From NCBI GenBank assembly GCA_958296445.1, contig OY282565.1, forward strand, positions 2,963,570 through 3,027,569: DNA of 64,000 bases, in the 5' to 3' direction. The position numbers were made by a program, and so were the translations under genes. Shown one piece after another: positions 52,291 to 61,000 of this stretch; the first letter of the stretch is position 1, and each line of letters begins with the position of its first letter. The notes beneath the pieces are model-generated. The model was not told the DNA's origin. It was given only the letters and a program-made list of their open reading frames with translations, and made no database searches. This DNA comes from an uncultured Dehalococcoidia bacterium. GTDB lineage: Bacteria > Chloroflexota > Dehalococcoidia > Lucifugimonadales > UBA3495.

Positions 52291-53037
52291 ATGACCCCCA
52301 GACACGCCGCCACACCGCCCGCCGACCCGGTGGCCCGGTTCGCGGAACGCCCCCCCAGGAAAGATATGCAAAATTTCCTACACCTAAGCCTCCCCGGACA
52401 CCCAACCGCCCTAATCCGCCACCTAGGCCAGCCCGACACCACCCTAGTCATCGGCGATATGCCCGTGGACTGGCGCCGCGGCCAGCGCGAGGGCCAGCTT
52501 TACCCCGACCTGATGATCGCCTTCAACATTGACGCAAGGGCGATCACCGCCGAGCGGGGCTACGCCATCGACGACGCAGGCAAACCCCCGGATTTCGTCC
52601 TAGAAGTCGCATCCCCCCGCAACGCCGAAAACGACTACATCCACAAACGCGCCGGCTACGCCAACTACGGCATACCCGAATACTGGCGCTTCGACCCCAC
52701 CCATGGCGACCGCTACCCCCAGCCCCTGGCCGGCGACCGCCTAACCGGCGGCGCCTACCAGCCCATAACCATCACCAGAACAGACAACAACCGCTATTGG
52801 GGCCACAGCGAGATCCTGAACCTAGACCTGTGCTGGGAGTACGGCCAACTGCGCTGGTACGACCCGGCCACCCAACGCTACCTCGACACCCACGACAGCG
52901 AAGCCAACGCCCGCATCGCCGCCGAAGCCCAACGGGACAGCGAGCGCAACGCCCGCATCACCGCCGAAGCCCAGCGCGACGCCGCCGAGGAGCGCATCCG
53001 CCAACTGGAAGCGGAACTGCGCCGCCGCTCCCAATAA
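52291..53037 (+). CDS. Uma2 family (DUF820) putative nuclease, array copy 4
   Basis: A 248-residue copy, the shortest. Core motifs are intact (YPDLMIAFNID, PDFVLEVASPRNAENDYIHK). The tail has a rearranged repeat order (NARIAAEAQRDSERNARITA). It converges with the large fusion gene, whose last codons lie about 47 bases past this stop, inside DNA that continues the Uma2 spacer. Confidence 0.87.
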   Translation: MTPRHAATPPADPVARFAERPPRKDMQNFLHLSLPGHPTALIRHLGQPDTTLVIGDMPVDWRRGQREGQLYPDLMIAFNIDARAITAERGYAIDDAGKPPDFVLEVASPRNAENDYIHKRAGYANYGIPEYWRFDPTHGDRYPQPLAGDRLTGGAYQPITITRTDNNRYWGHSEILNLDLCWEYGQLRWYDPATQRYLDTHDSEANARIAAEAQRDSERNARITAEAQRDAAEERIRQLEAELRRRSQ

Positions 53038-53083
53038 CCCCAGCCCCCTTATGCCCCGGACAGCAGGCGGCGGGCGGACAGGA

Positions 53084-56000
53084 CTACGGCTCAATAACGG
53101 TCAACGCTTGATTCGGCTTCACATCCCGCAAGACCTGAACCGCGCCGCTAGGCCACCGGATGCGCAGCTCGTCCACAACGCCGGCCTGCCCCAGACCGAA
53201 ATGGGCCGGCAACATATTCTGAGACGAGTTGCTGGCCCCCGCCGTAATCTCCCGGATCTGTCGGCGGCCGTCGGCGGTGAGCGTGATTCTGGCGCCAATG
53301 CCGTCGCGGTTGCTGGCCGTGCCGACGGTTTTCACGATAAGCCAGTTGTTGCCCCAGGCGCAGCGGTTCCGAAACAGGCGGGCCGGTTCGCCCGCCGCCG
53401 CCGAGCGGCCCAGGTTGGCGACATAAACATCAAGGCAGCCATCGCCGTTAAAGTCGGCGTAGGCCACGCCGCGCCCGGTTCCCCAATCGGCGGCCCCGCT
53501 GATGGACGACACATCCTCAAACCCCCCCGCGCCGTTGTTGCGAAACAGCAGATTGGGCTGCTCGCGGCGGTTGATGTCGTCGGTATCCAGATAGCCGCTG
53601 GCGACATACAGATCTTCGTAGCCGTCGTTGTCATAGTCGAAAAAGACGGTTCCCCAGCTTACCCGCTGCTGTCGGCGAAACTCGCCGGATGCCACTCCCG
53701 CATCGGCGGCGGCGTCGCGAAATGTATGGCCGTCCGCGGTGGTCAGCAGCACGTTGTCGCCGATGTTGGTTACGAACATATCCAGGTAGCCGTCGGAGTT
53801 GTAATCGGACACCGCCAGCCCCATCCCGAACATAGCCGCCCCCGCCCCCGATGCCTGCGACACATCGGTGAAAACCCATTCCGGCGGAGACGCCCTCTCC
53901 TGAATGGATAGGGAATTATCTTGGGAACGCTCCCCGTCCGCGGCCGGGCCATCGTTGCGCCACAGGACGTTGGGGTGGATGTATTCGCCGAAATCGTTGA
54001 CGATGTACAAGTCCGGGTCGCCGTCGTTGTCGAAATCCACCCAGGCCGGCTGGAATCCCGCCCCCCACACGCTGCCATAATCGCCCTCGGTGCGCGACGG
54101 GTTGGCGGTGGCCCCCAGCAGATGCGTCACTTCGGCAAAAGTGCCGTCGCCGTTGTTGTGAAACAGGGCCAGCGGGCGCACGTCGAAAAAGTAGAGCCGC
54201 TTAGTGAAAGCGTCGGGGTTGGACTCGTCTATATGCCGCACCACCACGAAATCCAGCGCCCCGTCGCTATTGTAGTCGCCCCAGGCGCAGCCCATAGAGC
54301 GGTAGCTGCCATCGGGGTCGGACAGTCCGGCGGATTCGGCGGCGTCGGTGAATTTGCCGTTGCCGTCGTTACGGAACAAGCGGCTGGCGCCCCAGTTGGC
54401 GACAAACAGGTCTTGGTCGCCGTCGTTGTCATAGTCGGCAGCGCAGCCGCCGTTGCTTTTGGCGTCGGCGTCGGCCACTCCCGCCGCTGCCGCCACGTCG
54501 GTAAAAGTGCCGTCGCCGTTGTTGCGGAACAGCGCGTTTTCGCCCTCGGTGTCCGGGGCCAGCCCGGCGATGTCAGGCGTAGAAGTGACGTAGATGTCCT
54601 GCCGCCCGTCGCCGTTGTAGTCGAAAACCACCACGCCCGCGCCCAAGGGGATGATGTCCAGCAAGTCGCGGTAGTGGGTGAAATCTACGCCCGCCTGCTC
54701 CCCCACTTCCTCGAATATCGGATGCCGGTAGGCCAGCGCATCGGCCAGCGACACCGATGAGCCGTCGGGGTTGGTTACTACGGCGTCCACCGCCCCCGGG
54801 GCGTGGGGCGGAGTGAGGGCCACCAGCCGCCCCGGGCCGAGGAACGCCCAGGCCGCTTCCACGCCGTCTATGGCGACACCCGCGCCGTCAACAAACCCGC
54901 TGCCGTGAACCGTGACCAGCACGCCGCCGGTAGTGCCAGCGACGGGCGGCTCGATGCGGTCAATCCGCAGCTCGCCGTCGGCAACCGCGGCCCCGCTCCC
55001 GTTCCCGGAAGCGCCATCCACGCCGGTTACGGACGCCCGCAGGCCCACGCCATCGCCGCCCGCCACCGGGGCCAATAACAGCACTCCCAGACCGGCAACC
55101 ACCCCCAGCCCCCAGGTTGCGGCGGCCAAGGTGGCCACGGCCCGCTTGGGCATAGCCCGCAGCAGCCCCCAGAAAGTCACCGGCCCGCCGGCCGCCGCGG
55201 CGAACAGCAGCGTAGCCGCCGGGGCCTCACCCATCCCCACCAGCAGCAGCGCCGCCACCAGCGGAATCTCGAACAGCAGCGGCACGTTTATCAGCAGCCC
55301 CAAGGTGGCCGCTATCGCTATCCCCTGCGGATTGTTGCCAAGATAAGTGCCCACCGTTTCCGGGCTGATCCACTGTATCACCAGAGCGCTTGCGAACCCG
55401 GCCAATGCCATCACCGGCGACAGCCGGACGGCATAGCGCAAGCTGGCCCGGGCCCAATCTTTCAGCCCCCGGGACAGGACGGCGCCCCAAGATACTTCAT
55501 CCTTAGACAAATTCAGGATGGCCGGGTTGGAACCGCCGATTTCCGGCGGCGGGACGCTTGGCAGTTCCGGCGGGCGGACGGCGGGCAATTCCGCCGCCGC
55601 GCCTGCTCCGGCGCGGGCCCGGCCAACCAGCCAGGCCACCAGCGGCCCCAGGAACAGGGCGGCAATCAGGCTTATCCCCACCCGGCTGCCGGCCAGCATT
55701 GGCGTGAACACCAGCGCGGCCATCAGCAGGGCCGGAACGTTGAGAGTGCTGGAGCCGTGGACGATGGCCAGCGCGGCCTCGGTTCCCGCGCCCCGCTGCC
55801 GGAAGGCGTTGGCGACCGGCACGATGCAGGCGGAACACAGGTTCATCGCCGGCCCCACCAGCAGCCCGCCCAGCGACCCTTTCACCCCCCGGCGCGTCCA
55901 GGCCCCGTAAACGCTGCCCGGCGGAAGCAGAAAAGTCTCGGTCAGCCCCGCCATCAGGAAAGCGAATATCATCCCCACGGAAATCAGCCGCAGGTAGGCC

Positions 56001-56218
56001 AGCGAAAAATCCCACCAGCGGGAAAGCAGCGTAGAGTCCGGCTCGCTTTCCAGACAAAAGCCCTGAAAGCACTCGACGGCCGGGGCCGTGACCCCGGCCA
56101 GGTCAGCCTCAACTACATCCAGCTTGGGAATGCGGTTGAACCACAAAAAAAGGCCCAGCAGCACGGCCAGCAGAACCAGCCCAACCGCCAGTTGTTTCCG
56201 GCGTGCGGTGGCGAACAT
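53084..56218 (-). CDS. Permease - IPT - FG-GAP/VCBS propeller - ASPIC fusion protein
   Basis: A 1044-residue membrane protein with an unusual order. Residues 10-390: helix anchor and a DUF318/ArsP-like permease in two halves, with AMNLCSACIVPVANAFRQRG and HGSSTLNVPALLMAALVFTP in the first and TLGLLINVPLLFEIPLVAAL in the second. About 415-505: IPT/TIG domain (IDRIEPPVAGTTGGVLVTVH). About 510-950: FG-GAP/VCBS repeats with calcium-loop-like motifs FDYNGDGRQDIYV, ADYDNDGDQDLFVANWG, FDNDGDPDLYIVND. About 965-1044: ASPIC/UnbV domain (RDGIGARITLTADGR, RIRWPSGAVQVL). The propeller probably sits outside the cell on top of the transport channel. Substrate unknown; relatives of the permease move metalloid organics or have unknown cargo. 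Confidence 0.83.
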   Translation of the reverse strand: MFATARRKQLAVGLVLLAVLLGLFLWFNRIPKLDVVEADLAGVTAPAVECFQGFCLESEPDSTLLSRWWDFSLAYLRLISVGMIFAFLMAGLTETFLLPPGSVYGAWTRRGVKGSLGGLLVGPAMNLCSACIVPVANAFRQRGAGTEAALAIVHGSSTLNVPALLMAALVFTPMLAGSRVGISLIAALFLGPLVAWLVGRARAGAGAAAELPAVRPPELPSVPPPEIGGSNPAILNLSKDEVSWGAVLSRGLKDWARASLRYAVRLSPVMALAGFASALVIQWISPETVGTYLGNNPQGIAIAATLGLLINVPLLFEIPLVAALLLVGMGEAPAATLLFAAAAGGPVTFWGLLRAMPKRAVATLAAATWGLGVVAGLGVLLLAPVAGGDGVGLRASVTGVDGASGNGSGAAVADGELRIDRIEPPVAGTTGGVLVTVHGSGFVDGAGVAIDGVEAAWAFLGPGRLVALTPPHAPGAVDAVVTNPDGSSVSLADALAYRHPIFEEVGEQAGVDFTHYRDLLDIIPLGAGVVVFDYNGDGRQDIYVTSTPDIAGLAPDTEGENALFRNNGDGTFTDVAAAAGVADADAKSNGGCAADYDNDGDQDLFVANWGASRLFRNDGNGKFTDAAESAGLSDPDGSYRSMGCAWGDYNSDGALDFVVVRHIDESNPDAFTKRLYFFDVRPLALFHNNGDGTFAEVTHLLGATANPSRTEGDYGSVWGAGFQPAWVDFDNDGDPDLYIVNDFGEYIHPNVLWRNDGPAADGERSQDNSLSIQERASPPEWVFTDVSQASGAGAAMFGMGLAVSDYNSDGYLDMFVTNIGDNVLLTTADGHTFRDAAADAGVASGEFRRQQRVSWGTVFFDYDNDGYEDLYVASGYLDTDDINRREQPNLLFRNNGAGGFEDVSSISGAADWGTGRGVAYADFNGDGCLDVYVANLGRSAAAGEPARLFRNRCAWGNNWLIVKTVGTASNRDGIGARITLTADGRRQIREITAGASNSSQNMLPAHFGLGQAGVVDELRIRWPSGAVQVLRDVKPNQALTVIEP

Positions 56219-56331
56219 ATTTCAATTTTCAACGCAAAGACGCCAAGACGCAATGGCGCCAAGAATGACGATGGGCGGCCCCGTGTGAGGCCGCCCGTGC
56301 AGGTTCCGTATCCGGCTGTGAGGGGGTTCCC

Positions 56332-58173
56332 CTAGCGGCAGGGGTCGGGAGTCTTGCAGGCGGTTATCAGCCAAGTATGGCCGATGTCGCCGCCGTCCCA
56401 GCCGGGGAAAATCCAGTTGTCCACAATGTTGGGGTCTAGGATGGCCTCGATGAACACCTCAAACATCGGGATGTTCTCGAACTGCTCGAACTTGATGTTG
56501 CCGATTTGCCGCAGCAGCTTGTCACGCTCGCCCAAGTCGGCGGTGTTGCGCAACTCATCCCACAGCTCGAACAACTCATCGGTTTCGTACTGGTGAGTGA
56601 CGTTGTAACCGGCGTTGAACCCGGCAATCTGGGTTTCGACAACCTTCTTGGACGGCGGGATGGCCCACAGGAAGCCGGGGAAGTCGCGGCTGCCCAACTG
56701 CGGGATTACCGTGCCGGCCCAGTCGGCTTCCACCAGAGTCAGGTCAACGCCGATTTCTTGCAGGTATATCTGCACCTGCTCCATCAGCGGTATCAGCTCC
56801 GGGGCGCCGGGGAAGGGGAACAGCCAGGCGTTGGCCTCAAAGCCGTCGGCGTAGCCCGCCTCGGTCATCAGGCGCTTGGCCTCTTCCAAGTCGTAGCCGT
56901 ACATTTCGTCGAAACGCTGTTCCCAAGTGTCGTCGTAGCCCGGCAGACCTTCATAGTAGCCGTGGACGTAGGCCGGGGTTACGCGGCCTTTGTACAGCTC
57001 CAGCCGGATGGTTTCGCGGTCAATGGCCCTGTTGATCGCCTGCCGCACCCGGACGTCGGTAAAGGGCAGGTCGGGATCCAGCTTGCCGGTGGTACCAACA
57101 TACTTGTCCCGCGACTCGTCTTCGGTGCCGAAGTACAGCCCGGTAAAGTTGATCTGCACCTGCTGGGCCGGGCCGGTGCTTTTCACCAGCTTGTAGCCCT
57201 GGTCAACCAACTGGTCGGTAAGGTCTTTATTGACCTCGGTAAGGTGGGTTTCGCCAGCCTGGAACTGGGCCAGACGGGTGGCTTCCTCCAGCGTCCAGGT
57301 CATTATCAGTTCGTTCCAGTCCACGTTGTGAATCCAGTGGTCGCCTGCGGCCTTCTTGTACAGCACAGACTCGCCCAGCTTGTGTTCCTCAAAGACGTAG
57401 GGGCCGGTGCCGGCGATTTGGGTTTCGTAGGCCATCTCGCCTTCCTGGTCCCACTGCTGCTTGCTGTACATCACCATATCGGTGGCTTCGGAGTAGTAGA
57501 AGGGAAGGTCGGGGCAAGGGACGTTGCAGATCATATTGACTTCGTGGTCGCTGATGACCTCAACTTCCTCGACCTGGCACATACCAACTTTGTAGCCGGA
57601 GCTGGGGTCGTCTTCCCGGCCCTCGTAAGTGGGATTGCACCAGATATTGTGGCTGTGAACCACGTCGGCGGCGGTGAACTCGCCGAAATCCCCGCCGGCC
57701 TTGTTGTGCCACTCGGCTCCCTCGGCCAGCTTCAGATTCCACGACAGAGAGTCGGCGGCCAGAGTGTAATCGGTAGCCAGCCATGGCCCCATCGTATTGG
57801 TCACCGGGCTAATCTCAAACAGCCACTCCATCATAGGATCCTGTTTGATTAGCTGGTCGGCGCTGCCCCGAATCCAGGTTCGGAAGTAGTCGCGGGTGGG
57901 CGAAATCAGGCCCATAATCAGCCGGTCAACCTTGGCCTCGCCGCCGGTCATAGCGGGCGGTTCCGTAGGTTCGGCCATTGCCGTAGGCACGGCGGTAGGA
58001 GCGGCCGGCGCATCAGTGGCCGACGGCGCCACTGTCGCCGGGGCCGTGGTCGCCGCCGGGGGCGTTGTCGGTTGGGGAGTTGCGGTCGCGGAGGCTCCGC
58101 AGGCCACGGCCAAAGCCGCCAGCAAAACTATCAGTAGAGCAATGGGCCTCCTCAAGGTTTGGAACAGGGACAT
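56332..58173 (-). CDS. Oligopeptide ABC transporter substrate-binding lipoprotein (SBP_bac_5)
   Basis: A 613-residue extracellular solute-binding protein of family 5 (DppA/OppA type). The signal peptide ends in a lipobox, LLAALAVACGAS, with the lipid-bearing cysteine near residue 26, then a long linker rich in A, P and T (about 27-75). The binding domain contains WNLKLAEGAEWHNKAGGDF, the family's ADVVHSHN, FTDVRVRQAINRAIDRETIR and DLEEAKRLMTEAGYADGF. AGGAGG 14 bases upstream supports the ATG at 58173. It would deliver peptides or other ligands to the permeases at 47827 and 59759, but it is encoded on the opposite strand. Confidence 0.92.
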   Translation of the reverse strand: MSLFQTLRRPIALLIVLLAALAVACGASATATPQPTTPPAATTAPATVAPSATDAPAAPTAVPTAMAEPTEPPAMTGGEAKVDRLIMGLISPTRDYFRTWIRGSADQLIKQDPMMEWLFEISPVTNTMGPWLATDYTLAADSLSWNLKLAEGAEWHNKAGGDFGEFTAADVVHSHNIWCNPTYEGREDDPSSGYKVGMCQVEEVEVISDHEVNMICNVPCPDLPFYYSEATDMVMYSKQQWDQEGEMAYETQIAGTGPYVFEEHKLGESVLYKKAAGDHWIHNVDWNELIMTWTLEEATRLAQFQAGETHLTEVNKDLTDQLVDQGYKLVKSTGPAQQVQINFTGLYFGTEDESRDKYVGTTGKLDPDLPFTDVRVRQAINRAIDRETIRLELYKGRVTPAYVHGYYEGLPGYDDTWEQRFDEMYGYDLEEAKRLMTEAGYADGFEANAWLFPFPGAPELIPLMEQVQIYLQEIGVDLTLVEADWAGTVIPQLGSRDFPGFLWAIPPSKKVVETQIAGFNAGYNVTHQYETDELFELWDELRNTADLGERDKLLRQIGNIKFEQFENIPMFEVFIEAILDPNIVDNWIFPGWDGGDIGHTWLITACKTPDPCR

Positions 58174-58309
58174 AGGCGGAATCCTCCTTCGCGCATCAAA
58201 ATTTGCCCGGCGCGACTCGGCCTTGTATAGCAAACTGCCTTACAATAGTCAATAGCGCAAATTCACCGCGCACCTTTTCCCCGCCCCGGCAAACCCCAGC
58301 AGGGTAAGA

Positions 58310-58478
58310 GACAATTGCGAAATTACTTCCGCCGTCCGTCATTCTACCCATCCGTCATTCTGAGCGATCCCCCTGTCATTCTGAGCGAAGCGAAGAATCC
58401 CGGCTTGGGCGGTGAGACCCTTCGCTTCGCTCAGGGTGACATTCGCTCAGGATGACAAAAGGGAATCTCGCAATTGTC
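58310..58478. repeat. MITE-like element, longer copy
   Basis: Terminal inverted repeats GACAATTGCGA (58310-58320) and TCGCAATTGTC (58468-58478), with AATTACTTCCGCCGTC inside the left end exactly as in the 40947 element, and REP cores between. Flanks AGGGTAAG and AGGGCAAG differ at one base, suggesting a decayed target duplication. The rest of the 58174-58506 gap holds nothing I recognise apart from the binding-protein leader. Confidence 0.8.
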
Positions 58479-58506
58479 TAGGGCAAGGAATTGCCGGGCG
58501 CCGGAA

Positions 58507-58812
58507 TCAGGGAGCGTCGGAGGATTCACCGTCCTGCGGCGGGCGAATTACCCCCGAGGAGCCGGGCCTGCGGTTACGCTGCCGACGACGACGCCACCTG
58601 CGCCGCGCCGCCGCCAGCGAATCGCTCTCCGGCGAGGCAGACTCGCCATTGCGCTTACGCTGAATCTCCTCCAACATCTGCCGACGGCCAATCTCGATAC
58701 CCTGCTGGATACCCTGCTCAATGCCGCGCTCGGTTCCTATCTCGATGCCTCTATCCAGCAGCCTTTGCCGACGCCGCTCGGTTGACTCTCTAATCCAGTC
58801 CGCCATTGACAT
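58507..58812 (-). CDS. Truncated copy of GIEQ-repeat membrane protein
   Basis: A 101-residue frame starting MSMADWIRESTERRRQRLLD, then a short repeat EIGTERGIEQGIQQGIEIG and a basic tail (ARRRWRRRRQRNRRPGSSG). It corresponds to the C-terminal half of the gene at 58913 and lacks its membrane segments. AAAGGAG lies eight bases before the ATG, so it may be translated as a soluble form, or be a duplication remnant. Identity with the full copy is high in both DNA and protein. Confidence 0.6.
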   Translation of the reverse strand: MSMADWIRESTERRRQRLLDRGIEIGTERGIEQGIQQGIEIGRRQMLEEIQRKRNGESASPESDSLAAARRRWRRRRQRNRRPGSSGVIRPPQDGESSDAP

Positions 58813-58912
58813 TATCAGCTCCTTTGCCTGCAAAATTGCCCGGCTATCTGAGCGAAGCGAGGAATGCCGGGCGCTGGAATCAAGGAGCGTCGGCGGATTC
58901 GCCGTCCCGCAA

Positions 58913-59488
58913 CTACGGCGGATTGCTCCCCGGGGAGCCGGGCCTGCGGTTACGCTGCCGCCGACGCCGCAACCTGCGCCGCGCCGCCGCCAGCGAATCG
59001 CTCTCCGGCGAGGCAGACTCGCCGTTGCGCTTGCGCTGAATCTCTTCCAACATCTGCTGACGGCCAATCTCGATGCCCTTCTCAATGCCCTGCTCAATAC
59101 CTTTCTCAATACCCTGCTCGATACCTTTCTCGATACCCTGCTGGATACCCTGCTCAATGCCGCGCTCGGTTCCTATCTCGATGCCTCTATCCAGCAGCCT
59201 TTGCCGACGCCGCTCAGTTGCCTCTCTAATCCAGTCCGCCATTGACATTATCAGCTCCTTTGCCTGCAAAATTGCCCAGGCTATGAAACCCGAAGCGACG
59301 AAGCTGGCACCTATCCCCAACAAGATATTCAGCGCCATTTCGGCGGGCGCGTCACCGGCCGGGCCGCGGGTCAGACTCAGCCAAGTCATAATGCCCGCGC
59401 CGGTCATTCCGCCCGCCAGCGTCATAAGCTGGAACCATTTGCGGTCCCTCTGCTGGATTCCCCAGATTGCCTCGCGGTAATCATTCAT
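58913..59488 (-). CDS. Membrane protein with GIEQ/GIEK tetrapeptide repeats
   Basis: A 191-residue protein. Two membrane segments (QLMTLAGGMTGAGIMTWLSL, about 20-39, and LNILLGIGASFVASGFIAWA, about 52-72) are followed by a charged helix and a run of GIEQ/GIEK repeats (about 108-140) and an arginine-rich tail. GIE-x repeats are common at the end of Rpn-type and similar nucleases, but no nuclease domain is present here. Function unknown. The AAAGGAG used by the truncated copy is inside this frame (AKELIMSM), so an internal start could give a soluble short form here as well. Confidence 0.72.
   Translation of the reverse strand: MNDYREAIWGIQQRDRKWFQLMTLAGGMTGAGIMTWLSLTRGPAGDAPAEMALNILLGIGASFVASGFIAWAILQAKELIMSMADWIREATERRRQRLLDRGIEIGTERGIEQGIQQGIEKGIEQGIEKGIEQGIEKGIEIGRQQMLEEIQRKRNGESASPESDSLAAARRRLRRRRQRNRRPGSPGSNPP
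59070..59190. repeat. 12-bp tandem repeat coding GIEQ/GIEK
   Basis: About nine units of 12 bases (minus strand GGTATCGAGCAG/GGCATTGAGAAG variants). The truncated copy at 58690-58745 has only about four. Whole-unit changes keep the frame, so array length can vary without killing the gene. Confidence 0.85.
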
Positions 59489-59635
59489 AACAGCCGGTAA
59501 TCAGCCTGCATATTGTAGCACTCCCGACACTCGGGCAATCGTAATTCGGAGCAGCCCCCAAGGGCAACCCTAGCCCGGTTGCGGAGCAACGCTCATCCAA
59601 ACGATTGCAAAATTCCCCCTTGCCGTAGCCGTTCA

Positions 59636-59660
59636 GTAGGGGCGCACAGACGTGCGCCCT
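59636..59660. repeat. Short palindromic repeat (GGGCGCAC family)
   Basis: GTAGGGGCGCAC and GTGCGCCC form an inverted repeat related to that at 2480. It lies in the 59489-59758 leader region of the second permease gene, where no other feature is clear. Confidence 0.5.
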
Positions 59661-59758
59661 GTCGCCCATTTGCCGCCTCGCCCCTTAACAGTTCCTTGAC
59701 ACGCCCCGGCGGTGATTGTAGAGTGCGGCAAGAATTCCGAACCGAGGGGGTAGTCTCG

Positions 59759-60988
59759 TTGGCATTACCACGGATAGACGCGCTGCCAGGCTATGCGGCG
59801 GCGGCAACCCCGGCGCCTCTGCGCAAGTTACTCGGCTTCTGGAGCATACTGCGCCGCTACCCCATAATTCCGCTGGCTATCGTGATGGTGGTAATGATTC
59901 TCCCCGCCATCTTCGCGCCCCTGATTGCGCCCCATCCGCCCAGGAAAGGCGACTTGCAACAACGGCTGGTTCCGCCCTTCTGGGTGGACGCCAAAATTTC
60001 CTCTCTGCGAGCGGTAGACGAGATAAACCGGGCCGACCTCAGCCGCCAGATAACCCTGACCGACGCCCAGGCACTAATAGACGAGGGCAAGGCCCGCGTC
60101 CAAAGCGGCAGCGATACGGTGTCGTCGGGCGACCGCGTTATCAAGCTGAAAACCATAGTCGCGGAAACCCCGCCGGGCGGCGGCTCCCCCGACGAAATCG
60201 CCCTCAAAGACGCCCAATCCCTCGTCGAGCGGGGCAAGCTGCGCGTCATCGGCGGCGGGCCCGCGACCGAAGGCAGCCAGGTAGAGGAAATCACGGCCCC
60301 GGCCGGCTCCATCAACCACTTCCTAGGCACTGACAAGGTGGGGCGGGACATTGCCAGCCGCATAATCTACGGCTCCCGCATATCCATTGTGGTCGCCGCC
60401 ATCGCCATCTTCATCGCCGGCACCATCGGCACCGCCCTCGGCATCAGCGCCGGGTTCTTCGGAACCTGGCTGGACGCCCTGATAATGCGGGCGGTGGACG
60501 TTTCCCTGTCCATTCCCATCATCCTGCTGGCCCTAGTGCTGGTGGCCGCATTGGGGGCCAGCTTCGCCACCGTGATAACCGTCCTGGTGCTGCTGCTGTG
60601 GGCCCACTACGCCCGCATGGCCCGGGGCGTCACCCTGTCGGTGCGCTCGGCGGACTTCATCGCCCGCGCCCGCGTAGCCGGTGCATCCAATGCCCGTATA
60701 ATGCTCCGCCACATCTTCCCCAACGTGTTCAACAGCCTAGTCGTGCTGGCGACGCTCCAAGTAGGCTTCGTCATCGTCATCGAGTCAACCCTCAGCTTCC
60801 TCGGCGCCGGCATCCCCCGCCCCAACCCGGCCTGGGGCCTGATGGTGGCCGACGGGCGAGAGCTGATAGTGTCCCACTGGTGGGTGGCCTTCTTCCCCGG
60901 CATGACCATTATGCTGGTGGTGCTGTCTATGAACCTGATGGGCGACTGGCTCCGCGACCGGCTTGACCCCAAACAGCGGCAGGTGTAG
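59759..60988 (+). CDS. Oligopeptide/dipeptide ABC permease, DppC type, with periplasmic insert
   Basis: About 409 residues. Helix 1 (IIPLAIVMVVMILPAIFAPL, about 36-55) and the conserved INHFLGTDKVGRDIASRIIY (near 185-204), permease core and EAA loop (SVRSADFIARARVAGASNAR) are typical of DppC. Between helix 1 and the H-x-L-G-T-D motif, normally a gap of 15-30 residues, there are about 120 residues with an internal repeat: LTDAQALIDEGKARVQSG and LKDAQSLVERGKLRVIGG. This insert should be outside the membrane. The start is uncertain; TTG at 59759 with GAGGGGG upstream fits. The ATPase gene follows after 12 bases. Confidence 0.86.
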   Translation: MALPRIDALPGYAAAATPAPLRKLLGFWSILRRYPIIPLAIVMVVMILPAIFAPLIAPHPPRKGDLQQRLVPPFWVDAKISSLRAVDEINRADLSRQITLTDAQALIDEGKARVQSGSDTVSSGDRVIKLKTIVAETPPGGGSPDEIALKDAQSLVERGKLRVIGGGPATEGSQVEEITAPAGSINHFLGTDKVGRDIASRIIYGSRISIVVAAIAIFIAGTIGTALGISAGFFGTWLDALIMRAVDVSLSIPIILLALVLVAALGASFATVITVLVLLLWAHYARMARGVTLSVRSADFIARARVAGASNARIMLRHIFPNVFNSLVVLATLQVGFVIVIESTLSFLGAGIPRPNPAWGLMVADGRELIVSHWWVAFFPGMTIMLVVLSMNLMGDWLRDRLDPKQRQV

Positions 60989-61000
60989 GAGATTTCGGTA

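Noticed and set aside
49400..53083. The Uma2 array as a transposon cluster
   Set aside because: No transposase, terminal inverted repeats or target duplications are visible; direct tandem duplication explains the layout.
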